From assembly GCA_041595355.1 (NCBI GenBank), contig JBFHKO010000011.1, positions 1 to 28,219 on the forward strand: DNA of 28,219 nt. Reading direction: 5' to 3'. Positions 16,026 through 23,845 of the stretch are shown here, piece after piece. This stretch comes from JBFHKO01 sp041595355. Its GTDB lineage: Bacteria; Pseudomonadota; Gammaproteobacteria; Enterobacterales; Aeromonadaceae. Numbering within the stretch: position 1 is the first letter of the stretch; the number at the start of each line of letters is the position of its first letter. The notes beneath the pieces are model-generated. The model made no database searches. It saw only the letters and a program-made list of their open reading frames with translations, and had not been told where the DNA came from. A program made the position numbers and the translations under genes.

Positions 16026-16246
16026 TCATCACCGAACTGTGCAACATCGCCCCCGACGTCGAGCCGGAGGCTGTGCCGGACAACGAGGATCTGCGGGAGG
16101 CCCTGGATCTGGACTCCATGGATTTTCTGCGCCTGGTGGCTGCGGTCACCAAACAGAGCGGCCTGACCATTCCCGAGGCAGATTACCGCCAGGTGCTGAC
16201 CCTGGCCAACATGGTCCAGTACCTGCAGGCTCAATCGCCGGTCTGA
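15998..16246 (+). CDS. acyl carrier protein, last gene of the acyl unit
   Basis: The 82-residue protein has the four-helix acyl carrier protein layout. The 4'-phosphopantetheine serine lies in DLDSMDFLRL at the start of helix 2, and the fourth helix is VLTLANMVQYLQ. CGGAGG lies five bases before the ATG at 15998. The gene begins inside the E2 coding region and overlaps it by 28 bases, so it is translated together with the complex. It is clearly not the housekeeping AcpP of fatty-acid synthesis, whose motif is DSLDTVELV and whose neighbours are fab genes. Its position suggests that it accepts or holds an acyl group made by the linked ligase or dehydrogenase; this is inference. Confidence 0.9.
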   Translation: MDASQLKQLIITELCNIAPDVEPEAVPDNEDLREALDLDSMDFLRLVAAVTKQSGLTIPEADYRQVLTLANMVQYLQAQSPV

Positions 16247-16303
16247 GGCGGGCGCAGCTCAAATCCCATACCGCGCCGCTCTCGCCGGCAGTGAATGGCG
16301 CCC

Positions 16304-16331
16304 TTGCCCACTCCGGGGGGAGCGATATACT
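16304..16331 (+). promoter_or_regulatory. candidate dinG promoter
   Basis: TTGCCC (16304-16309) and TATACT (16326-16331) are 16 bp apart, 32 bases upstream of the dinG ATG. No CTGT-N8-ACAG LexA box overlaps it. Confidence 0.6.
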
Positions 16332-16363
16332 GGCGTCACTCACCTTAAAAAACCGGCCAGCCC

Positions 16364-18445
16364 ATGATCCCAACCGCTCTCAAGGAGGCCGTGCGCGACG
16401 GCTACCGCCAGCTCAGTCAACAACTGGACGGTTTCGTGCCGCGCAAGGAGCAGAATTTCCTGGTGGCGGAGATCGTCAAGGTGCTCTGCGGTCACTATGA
16501 CCGCCAGCGCCGGATAGTGGTGGCGGAGGCCGGCACCGGTACCGGCAAATCGCTGGCCTACCTGCAGGCCGGCATCCCCACCGCCAAGGCGCTGGGCAAG
16601 AAGCTGGTGATCTCCACTGCCACGCTGTCACTGCAGGAGCAGTTGATCAACAAGGACCTGCCCGCGTTCCATGCTGTCAGCCCGCTGCCCTTTTCCTTCA
16701 CTCTGGTCAAGGGCCGGCAGCGTTACTGCTGTGAGCAGCGCCTGGCGCGTCTGGCCAAGGCCGGGGCCGCGGACGCCGGCGAGCAGCTCAGTTTCGACGA
16801 ACTGCTGAGCTTCAGGCCCACGGCCGCGGATCACCGCTTCTTCGAGCAGCTGTGGCAGGCCTATGTGGAGGGACGCTGGGCCGGCGATCGGGATAGCTGG
16901 CCCAGCCCCATCGACGAGGCGCGCTGGCACGCCATCGCCGCCGATCGCTTCAACTGCAACCGCGCCTTCGCCCACCACAGGGAGTGCCCCTTCCACCGGG
17001 CGCGGGCCGCTCTGGATCAGGTCGATGTGCTGGTGGTCAATCATGCCCTGCTGCTCTCCGATCTGGCCCTCGGCGGCGGCGTGATACTGCCGGAACCCGA
17101 ACAATGCTTCTACATTCTGGACGAGGCCCATCATCTGCCCACCATAGCCCGGGATCAGGGCGCCGCCGCGACCGGCGTGCGCGGGCTGCGCCACTGGCTG
17201 GAAAAACTGCCGCCACTGGCTGACCGGGTACTCAAGCTGGTGCAGCGCGATGGCCTCATCGCCCCCCGGGAGCAGTTGACCGACACGGTGCAGGAGTTGT
17301 TGCACGACAACCTCCAGCTGGAGCAGTGGCTGGAACAACAACCCCACTGGTTCGCATCCGAGCCCCAGCACCGCCTGCCCATGGGTCCCTTGCCCGAGCC
17401 GCTGCCGGTGCTGGCCGTCAACCTGAAAGAGGCCGGCGGGCGGGCCCTGCGGGCGCTGGACAAGCTGCAGCAGGGGCTCGGCGAGGTGATGAAGGAAGGG
17501 CAGGTACGCCAGCGCGACGCCGAAGCGCTGCTGGGGGAGCTCAGCATCGCCGCACATCGTCTGGAGCAGGTGGCGACCCTGTGGCGACTGATGAGCCAGG
17601 ACAATCACAAGATCCCCCTGGCCCGCTGGCTGGAGCTGAGCCAGGAGCCCCGGGACTGGCTGCTGCACGCCTCGCCCCTGGAGATGGGCGGCTGGCTGGA
17701 GCAATGCCTCTGGTCACGCTGTGCCGGCGCCGTGCTGGTCTCCGCTACCCTGACGGCCATGAACAGCTTCCAGTTTTTTCGCCATCAGGCCGGCTTGCGC
17801 GAGGACGACGGCACCCGCTATCTGCGCCTGCAGTCCCCCTTCGACTTCCAGCGTGCCGAGCTCTTCATCCCGGCCATGCCCTGCGAGCCGGCCAGTCCGG
17901 CGTTCACCCAGGCTCTCATCGACAGATTGCCCGGTCTGCTGGCCGGACAGATGGCCTCGCTGGTGCTCTTCTCCTCCTACCGGCAGATGCAGGAGGTGGC
18001 CGAGGGGCTGCGCAGCCAGCATGGCCTCAGCCTGCTGGTACAGGGCGAGTCGTCACGAGAGGCGCTGCTCAGCCTGCACCGCAGCCGCTGCGATGCCCGG
18101 CAACCGAGCGTGCTGCTGGGCACCGGCAGCTTTGCCGAGGGACTGGATCTGCCTGGCCATTACCTGACCAACCTCATCATCACCAAGCTGCCCTTTTCGG
18201 TGCCCACCTCGCCCATAGAGGCCGCCACCGCCGAATGGATAGAGCAGCAGGGGGGCAATCCCTTCCTGCAGATAACGGTGCCCGAAGCCTCGCGCAAGCT
18301 GATCCAGGCCTGTGGCCGCCTGATCCGCAAGGAGCAGGACTCCGGCCGCATCTGCCTGCTGGATAGACGCATACTGACCAAGCAATATGGCAAGGGGCTG
18401 CTGGCCGCCCTGCCGCCCTTCCGTCGTCACATCGAATCGGATTGA
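16364..18445 (+). CDS. dinG: ATP-dependent 5'-3' DNA helicase DinG
   Basis: A 693-residue XPD-like superfamily 2 helicase, close to the 716 residues of E. coli DinG. Walker A is AGTGTGKS (56-63), Walker B is DEAH (253-256), and the C-terminal helicase motifs include GTGSFAEGLDLPG and QACGRLIRKEQDSG. DinG unwinds R-loops and D-loops and helps forks pass transcription. The 4Fe-4S cluster of E. coli DinG uses four cysteines (120, 194, 199, 205). Here Cys122/123, Cys198 and Cys208 correspond, but the third ligand position is Ala203, followed by two histidines. A candidate promoter lies upstream, but I see no LexA operator. Confidence 0.93.
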   Translation: MIPTALKEAVRDGYRQLSQQLDGFVPRKEQNFLVAEIVKVLCGHYDRQRRIVVAEAGTGTGKSLAYLQAGIPTAKALGKKLVISTATLSLQEQLINKDLPAFHAVSPLPFSFTLVKGRQRYCCEQRLARLAKAGAADAGEQLSFDELLSFRPTAADHRFFEQLWQAYVEGRWAGDRDSWPSPIDEARWHAIAADRFNCNRAFAHHRECPFHRARAALDQVDVLVVNHALLLSDLALGGGVILPEPEQCFYILDEAHHLPTIARDQGAAATGVRGLRHWLEKLPPLADRVLKLVQRDGLIAPREQLTDTVQELLHDNLQLEQWLEQQPHWFASEPQHRLPMGPLPEPLPVLAVNLKEAGGRALRALDKLQQGLGEVMKEGQVRQRDAEALLGELSIAAHRLEQVATLWRLMSQDNHKIPLARWLELSQEPRDWLLHASPLEMGGWLEQCLWSRCAGAVLVSATLTAMNSFQFFRHQAGLREDDGTRYLRLQSPFDFQRAELFIPAMPCEPASPAFTQALIDRLPGLLAGQMASLVLFSSYRQMQEVAEGLRSQHGLSLLVQGESSREALLSLHRSRCDARQPSVLLGTGSFAEGLDLPGHYLTNLIITKLPFSVPTSPIEAATAEWIEQQGGNPFLQITVPEASRKLIQACGRLIRKEQDSGRICLLDRRILTKQYGKGLLAALPPFRRHIESD

Positions 18446-18596
18446 CACCATTCCCTGGCCATGCCGTTGCCATTAGAGACCCTTTCGTCCAGAGCAAGAA
18501 CTTTTTTGCCGGCATATTGAACAGCGTGATCAAAGCTGCAAAAATGCCGCTCTATCCCTGCGGCTTTTCGGCCGATGGCGGGGCCAAGGAGAACGG

Positions 18597-19256
18597 ATGT
18601 CGCTCAAGGCGCTGATGACCCTGCTTGCAGGGCTGGTGTTCAGTCATGCTCTCTTCGCTGCCAGCAGCAGCCTGCAGATCCCCCGCCCCTATGTCATTCA
18701 CCTGCTGGATGGCCGCGCCGTCAGCGTCAACCGGCTGACCGCGCCCCGGCAGCTCGAACTCACCCCGGGCGAGCATCAGCTGGTGTTGCGCTTCGAGGCC
18801 AGTTACAGGGAGCGCGGCGAGAGCCGCCTCATCAGCGGCGAGCCCCTGGTGATCACCCTGCGCGCGGCCGAGGCCGGTGCCCTCCGGCTGGACTTCAAGG
18901 CCCCCCGCAGCTACGACGAGGCCCAGCACTTTCTGGAGCGCCAGCCGGTGCGGCTGCTCGATCTGAAAAGCCAGCGCCCCTGGCCGGCACAGATCTTTGT
19001 CCTGCCCAAGCAGGCCGGTCTGCAGATTGGCCGCGACTATCAAGCCGAATTGCTGACCCTCGGCAAGGCCTTCGGGCAGCCTGCTCCGCAGCCATCGTCC
19101 CATCCCTCAGGTGCGCCCGGCGCGGACGCGCCCCCCCAGGTTCCCCCCCTCAATGGCAACAACGCGCCAACGCTGGAGAGGCTCAAGTACTGGTACAACC
19201 GAGCCGATCCGCCGACGCGCAAACAGTTCCAACACTGGATCAGATCACAACCATAA
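18597..19256 (+). CDS. DUF2057 (YccT/CsgI-like) exported protein
   Basis: The 219-residue product has a signal peptide (about 1-21, cut near LFAAS), then a beta-rich DUF2057 domain with the features LxIPxxYVIHLLDGRAV, a PGEHQLVLRFE strand and an LxxxEPLVITL-like segment. It ends in the characteristic helical tail LERLKYWYNRADPPTRKQFQHWI after a Pro-rich linker (about 162-190). AAGGAGAA lies just upstream of the ATG at 18597. The E. coli homologue YccT is reported as a periplasmic inhibitor of curli assembly (CsgI); no curli genes are present here, so I do not transfer that role. Confidence 0.85.
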   Translation: MSLKALMTLLAGLVFSHALFAASSSLQIPRPYVIHLLDGRAVSVNRLTAPRQLELTPGEHQLVLRFEASYRERGESRLISGEPLVITLRAAEAGALRLDFKAPRSYDEAQHFLERQPVRLLDLKSQRPWPAQIFVLPKQAGLQIGRDYQAELLTLGKAFGQPAPQPSSHPSGAPGADAPPQVPPLNGNNAPTLERLKYWYNRADPPTRKQFQHWIRSQP

Positions 19257-19292
19257 CCCGGTCTGCAGACCGGAAAATTGCAGGGTCGCACC

Positions 19293-20648
19293 ATGGAACC
19301 ACACATTGACGTACTGAAAAAATCCGCTCTCCTGTCCAAGACACCCACCCGCATCGGCTTGAGTTCGCTGCTGCTCATCACCCTGGCCAGTATCGGCATG
19401 ATGATGAATCACAGCGGCATGCCGAATTTGGTCGGCATCCGTCTCGAGTTCATCCTGTTCGGCCTCACCCTGCTGGGTGTGGCCCTGTTCCACCATTACA
19501 CCATGTATGTCGCCCTGCTGGGACTTGGCAGCATACTGTATGCCAAATACGTGTTTTTGGGCGATTTTTCCCTGAGCCAGCACCTGCTGGGCAGCGGCGC
19601 CGAAGAGGGGGAGTGGCGCATCCTGCTCAACCTCATCGGCCTGCTATTTGGCTTTGCGATCCTGGCCAAACATTTCGACGAGTCGCGGGTGCCCGAGGTG
19701 CTGCCACGCTACCTGCCCGATGACTGGAAGGGCGGCTTCGTGCTGCTGCTGCTCATCTTCGTCATGTCCTCCTTCCTGGACAACATCGCCGCCGCCATGA
19801 TAGGCGGGGCCATCGCCTATGTGGTCTATGCCGGCCGAGTACACATCGGCTACCTCGCCGCCATTGTCGCGGCCAGCAACGCCGGTGGCGCCGGCTCGGT
19901 CGTGGGGGATACCACCACGACCCTGATGTGGATTGACGGCGTCAACCCGCTGCATGTGCTGCCTGCCTATATCGCCTCCGTGGTCGCCCTGCTGATCTTC
20001 GGTATTGCCGCCGCCCGGCAACAGGACAAATACCAGCGGATCCAGAAAGATGCGCCGCGCCAGGCCGCGGTGGACTGGAAAAAGCTGGCCGTGGTCGCCC
20101 TCATACTGTTGCTGACCATCGTCACCAACTATGCCCTGGACTTCCCCGCCGTCGGCGTCTGGGTCGCCATACTGCTCGGCGCCCTGCTGGTCAAGACTCC
20201 CTGGGGTGAACTCAAGCACGCCCTGCCCGGCACCGTGTTTCTGGTGTCGCTGGTGACCTGCGCCTCCCTGATGCCGGTCGACGAACTGCCGAGCGCCTCC
20301 TGGCATACCGCCTTCAGTCTCGGCTTCGTCTCGGCCGTGTTCGACAACATACCGCTGACCAAGCTGGCGTTGGAGCAGGGTGGCTACGACTGGGGGGTGC
20401 TGGCCTACGCTGTCGGCTTCGGCGGCTCCATGATCTGGTTCGGCTCCTCCTCCGGCGTGGCGCTTTCCAATATGTATCCCGAGGCCCGCTCCGTGGTCAA
20501 CTGGGTACGTCACGGCTGGCATGTGATCCTGGCCTACATGGCCGGCTTCGCCGTCCTGATGCTGATACTGGGCTGGCATCCGCATGCCGACCACAAGGCA
20601 AAAGCCGAACCCCAGGTGACGACGGTCGCCCACCCGCATCACCACTGA
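19293..20648 (+). CDS. NhaD-like sodium:proton antiporter (ion transporter superfamily)
   Basis: The 451-residue protein is polytopic, with about eleven to twelve membrane segments. NhaD/ArsB superfamily hallmarks are the two Asp-Asn-Ile motifs in the two repeat halves (FLDNIAAAM at 162-170, FDNIPLTKL at 350-358). The hairpin motifs are NAGGAGSVVGDTTTTLMW (from 196) and, in the second half, FGSSSGVALSN. NhaD proteins exchange Na+ or Li+ for protons at alkaline pH; related members are often annotated as citrate transporters. The C terminus is His-rich (HPHADHKAKAEPQ to HPHHH). The ATG at 19293 is preferred to a TTG at 19278. It lies 36 bases after the DUF2057 gene and is followed by a strong terminator. 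Confidence 0.85.
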   Translation: MEPHIDVLKKSALLSKTPTRIGLSSLLLITLASIGMMMNHSGMPNLVGIRLEFILFGLTLLGVALFHHYTMYVALLGLGSILYAKYVFLGDFSLSQHLLGSGAEEGEWRILLNLIGLLFGFAILAKHFDESRVPEVLPRYLPDDWKGGFVLLLLIFVMSSFLDNIAAAMIGGAIAYVVYAGRVHIGYLAAIVAASNAGGAGSVVGDTTTTLMWIDGVNPLHVLPAYIASVVALLIFGIAAARQQDKYQRIQKDAPRQAAVDWKKLAVVALILLLTIVTNYALDFPAVGVWVAILLGALLVKTPWGELKHALPGTVFLVSLVTCASLMPVDELPSASWHTAFSLGFVSAVFDNIPLTKLALEQGGYDWGVLAYAVGFGGSMIWFGSSSGVALSNMYPEARSVVNWVRHGWHVILAYMAGFAVLMLILGWHPHADHKAKAEPQVTTVAHPHHH

Positions 20649-20662
20649 GCGCACCAACGCGC

Positions 20663-20690
20663 GAAGGGGGGCACCCGTCCCCCCTTCTTC
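20663..20690 (+). terminator. Rho-independent terminator after the antiporter gene
   Basis: GAAGGGGGG (20663-20671) pairs perfectly with CCCCCCTTC (20679-20687) across a seven-base loop, followed by a short T-rich tail (TTCTG). It ends the DUF2057-antiporter unit 15 bases after the stop. Confidence 0.8.
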
Positions 20691-20776
20691 TGCCCGTCCC
20701 GTCCCCAGCACTGGCGCTCTTCGCCCGTCGCATCCAGACTTAGCCTATCTCGCCATCGCTGCCAGGGAGACAGGCC

Positions 20777-23491
20777 GTGTCCGCACACCACAGGCGCAAT
20801 GCGCGTCAGGCAGAGCCGCTCGACTGGCATGCCCTGCCCGTCGACGAGGTGCTGCTCGCCCTCAGCGCCGATGAACAGGGACTTGACAGCCATGACGCCG
20901 CCCAGCGACTGCGCCAGCAAGGCCTCAATCACCTCACCCCCCCGGCCAGCAATCCGGCCTGGAAGCGATTGCTGCTCCAGTTCAATAATGTGCTCATCTA
21001 TGTATTGCTGCTGGCGGCATTCATCAGCGCCCTGCTGGGTCAGGGGACCGACAGCGCCGTCATCCTTGGCGTGGTCGTACTCAACGCCCTGTTCGGCGTT
21101 ATTCAGGAAGGCAAGGCGGAAAAAGCACTGGCAGCGATCCGCACACTGTTGCACATCCGCAGCAGCGTGCTGCGCAATGGCCAACGCCAGGTGATCGACG
21201 CCGAGCAGCTGGTACCTGGCGATCTGGTCCTGCTGGAGCCGGGGGACAGGGTACCGGCGGATCTGCGCCTGCTGGAAGGGCTGGGATTGCAGGTGCAGGA
21301 GAGTGCCCTCACCGGCGAGTCGCTGAGCGTGGACAAGGATCCGGCGCCGGTGGCAATGGCCGCGCCCCTGGCCGAGCGGAGCTGCATGCTCTACGCCGGC
21401 ACCCTGATCACCCTGGGCCGCGGCCGCGGCCGGGTGATCGCCACCGGTGACGAGACAGAGATAGGCCGCATAGGCCGCCTGCTGCGCCAGGTGGACACCC
21501 TGTCCACGCCCCTGATGCGCCAGATGGCCCAGCTGAGTCGCCTTCTGACCTTGCTGATCCTGCTGCTCTCCGCTTTCGTGTACCTGTTTGGCTGGTTATG
21601 GCGCCACTACCCCCCGAACGAACTGTTCATGGCGGCGGTGAGCATCGCCGTGGCCGCCATTCCGGAGGGGCTGCCGGCCATCATCACCATCACCCTGGCC
21701 GTGGGCGTGCAGCGCATGGCCCGACGCAATGCCATCATTCGTCGTCTGCCGGCGGTGGAAACCCTGGGCGCGGTGTCGGTGATCTGCACGGACAAGACCG
21801 GTACCCTGACCCGCAACGAGATGACAGCCCAGACACTCTGGCTACCGGAAGGCGAGGTGAAGGTGACGGGCAGCGGCTACCAGGGCGAGGGCGACTTCCT
21901 GCTGGCCGATGGAAAGCCCGTCCGCAGTCCGGTATTACAACGACTGGCGGAAGCGGCGACACTGTGCAATGACGCCCGCTTCGACCGGAACGCCATTCCC
22001 TGGACGCTGCATGGCGACCCCACCGAAGGCGCCTTGCTGGTACTGGCGGCCAAGGCCGGCGTCGACCTCGAGCAGCTGACCGAACAGGCCCCGCGCCGCC
22101 AGGAGATCCCCTTCGAGTCGGCGCACCGCTACATGGCCACGTTGAACGCCTTTCCCGATGGGCAGCGCCTGCTGCTGAAGGGGGCACCGGAGCGGGTGCT
22201 GGCCATGTGCACCAGCCTTTGGCAGCCGCAGGACGCGCCCCCGGCGGCGCTTATCAAGGAGCCGTGGCTGGCCGCGGTCCAGACGCTGGCCGCGCAGGGA
22301 CAGCGGGTGCTGGCCCTGGCCGAGGCGTCATTTGAAGGCGATGCGCTGACCGAAGCCGCCCTGCACGAGTGCCGGCTGCTTGGCCTGGTGGGGCTGGCCG
22401 ATCCCCCCCGGGAGGAAGCGCGCCAGGCAGTGCAGGAATGCCGTCAGGCCGGCATCCGGGTCATGATGATCACCGGTGACCATGCCAGCACCGCCAGTGC
22501 CATCGGCCGTCAGCTGGGATTTGGCAATGAGCTCGTGACCATAACGGGAGCCAAGCTCGACGCCTTGCCCGAACATGAGCTCCAGGAGCTGGCACAGCGC
22601 TGCGACATAGTGGCGCGCGCCAGCCCGGAGCACAAACTGCGGCTGGTTGAGGCGCTGCAGGCCCGTCAGCACGTCGTGGCCATGACCGGTGATGGCGTCA
22701 ATGATGCCCCGGCGCTGAAGCGGGCGGATGTGGGCATCGCCATGGGCATGAAAGGCACCGAAGCCGCCAAGGAGGCCGCCGAGATGGTGCTGGCGGATGA
22801 TAATTTCGCCACCATCCACCATGCCGTGGTCGAAGGGCGCGCCGTGTACGACAACCTGCGCAAGGCGCTGGTATTTGCGCTGCCCACCAATGGTGGCCAG
22901 GCCATGGTCCTGGTGACTGCCATCGCCCTGGGACTGGCGCTGCCCATCACACCGCTGCAGATCCTGTGGATCAACATGGTGACCGCGGTGAGTCTCTCCC
23001 TGACCCTGGCCATGGAGCCGCCAGAAGCCGGCCTCATGCACCGCTCGCCGCGCCCCTATGCCGAGCCTCTGCTGTCGGGGCGGCTCATCCTCCGCGTCGG
23101 CGTTGTCTCTTTGTTGCTGGCGCTCATTGCCCTCACCAGTCATGAGTGGAGTCTGAGCCGTCACCCGGATCCGGCCCTGGCCCGCACCCTGGCCATCAAT
23201 GCCCTGGTGGCGGGCGAGATGTTGTACCTCATTAACTGCCGCGCGCTGTACCAGACCACCCTTTCACTTCAGGGCTGGCTGGGTAACCCCTATGCCTGGC
23301 TGGGCATTGGCCTGCTGGCACTGTTGCAACTGGCGTTTACCTACTGGCCTCTGATGCACAGGTTGTTTGGCACCGCCAGCCTGCCCTGGCACGACTGGCT
23401 CTGGGTAGGACTGTGCGGCCTCGGTCTCTATGGCGTGGTGGAATGGGAAAAAGCCCTGGAGCGCGCCTGCTGGCGGGCGCGAACGAAATAG
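20777..23491 (+). CDS. P2-type cation-transporting ATPase (Ca2+-ATPase-like)
   Basis: The 904-residue pump starts at a GTG (20777) with AGGGAGA upstream. The N-terminal cation-ATPase domain, actuator motif TGES (179-182), PEGLP in TM4 (Glu297), phosphorylation motif DKTGT (Asp339), the KGAPERVL nucleotide-binding segment and the hinge TGDGVNDAPAL are all present, so the enzyme should be active. Overall it matches the P2A/PMR1-SERCA group. In TM6, however, the segment is LWINMVTAVSLSL: Asn733 and Thr736 are kept while the aspartate that coordinates Ca2+ in SERCA is Ala737. The ion carried is therefore uncertain. The gene stands alone between a terminator and a tRNA. Confidence 0.92.
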   Translation: MSAHHRRNARQAEPLDWHALPVDEVLLALSADEQGLDSHDAAQRLRQQGLNHLTPPASNPAWKRLLLQFNNVLIYVLLLAAFISALLGQGTDSAVILGVVVLNALFGVIQEGKAEKALAAIRTLLHIRSSVLRNGQRQVIDAEQLVPGDLVLLEPGDRVPADLRLLEGLGLQVQESALTGESLSVDKDPAPVAMAAPLAERSCMLYAGTLITLGRGRGRVIATGDETEIGRIGRLLRQVDTLSTPLMRQMAQLSRLLTLLILLLSAFVYLFGWLWRHYPPNELFMAAVSIAVAAIPEGLPAIITITLAVGVQRMARRNAIIRRLPAVETLGAVSVICTDKTGTLTRNEMTAQTLWLPEGEVKVTGSGYQGEGDFLLADGKPVRSPVLQRLAEAATLCNDARFDRNAIPWTLHGDPTEGALLVLAAKAGVDLEQLTEQAPRRQEIPFESAHRYMATLNAFPDGQRLLLKGAPERVLAMCTSLWQPQDAPPAALIKEPWLAAVQTLAAQGQRVLALAEASFEGDALTEAALHECRLLGLVGLADPPREEARQAVQECRQAGIRVMMITGDHASTASAIGRQLGFGNELVTITGAKLDALPEHELQELAQRCDIVARASPEHKLRLVEALQARQHVVAMTGDGVNDAPALKRADVGIAMGMKGTEAAKEAAEMVLADDNFATIHHAVVEGRAVYDNLRKALVFALPTNGGQAMVLVTAIALGLALPITPLQILWINMVTAVSLSLTLAMEPPEAGLMHRSPRPYAEPLLSGRLILRVGVVSLLLALIALTSHEWSLSRHPDPALARTLAINALVAGEMLYLINCRALYQTTLSLQGWLGNPYAWLGIGLLALLQLAFTYWPLMHRLFGTASLPWHDWLWVGLCGLGLYGVVEWEKALERACWRARTK

Positions 23492-23505
23492 ACAGGCAAA
23501 ACGAA

Positions 23506-23535
23506 AACGCCGCAGACAAGCATGTCTGCGGCGTT
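23506..23535 (-). terminator. strong terminator for tRNA-fMet copy 1
   Basis: AACGCCGCAGACA and TGTCTGCGGCGTT form a perfect 13-bp stem with a four-base loop. On the minus strand it is followed by TTCGTTTTG, so it ends the tRNA transcript. On the plus strand there is no T-tract, although it may still slow polymerase leaving the ATPase gene. Confidence 0.85.
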
Positions 23536-23540
23536 GAATG

Positions 23541-23617
<77 letters not shown>

Positions 23618-23630
23618 TCCGATGGCGTGC

Positions 23631-23658
23631 ATAATACCAGAACCTGACGGCCATGCAA
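23631..23658 (-). promoter_or_regulatory. promoter of tRNA-fMet copy 1
   Basis: On the minus strand, TTGCAT (23653-23658) and TATTAT (23631-23636) are 16 bp apart, with TGG giving an extended -10 and GCACGCC as discriminator. The tRNA begins about 13 bases past the -10. Confidence 0.8.
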
Positions 23659-23845
23659 TAATGTTTTACACTTTCGCCTATTGGCATGATTATATTTTAC
23701 GTAAATCCGGCATCATTGGCGTAGTTAACGAATTTACCCGCTAATATCAGTACAAAAAACCGCCCTGCAGCCACGCCGTCACGGGCAGGCCCCGCGTCTC
23801 GCCCGGAGACGACAGGGAACGTCCATTTCAGATGAGGTCAACAGC

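Noticed and set aside
16247..16363. LexA operator for dinG
   Set aside because: E. coli dinG is SOS-controlled, but no CTGT-N8-ACAG-like sequence is present between the ACP gene and dinG.
16628..17704. 358-codon minus-strand frame inside dinG
   Set aside because: It lies wholly within a confidently identified helicase gene; low-complexity Gln/Leu/Gly composition, no ribosome site.
18446..18596. Possible small gene or RNA between dinG and the DUF2057 gene
   Set aside because: The 151 bases contain only a short AT-richer stretch and no ribosome-site-supported frame or strong hairpin; treated as a promoter region without an assignable promoter.
19644..20711. 355-codon minus-strand frame opposite the antiporter gene
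   Set aside because: Gly/Gln/His-rich shadow of hydrophobic codons; it also runs across the antiporter terminator.
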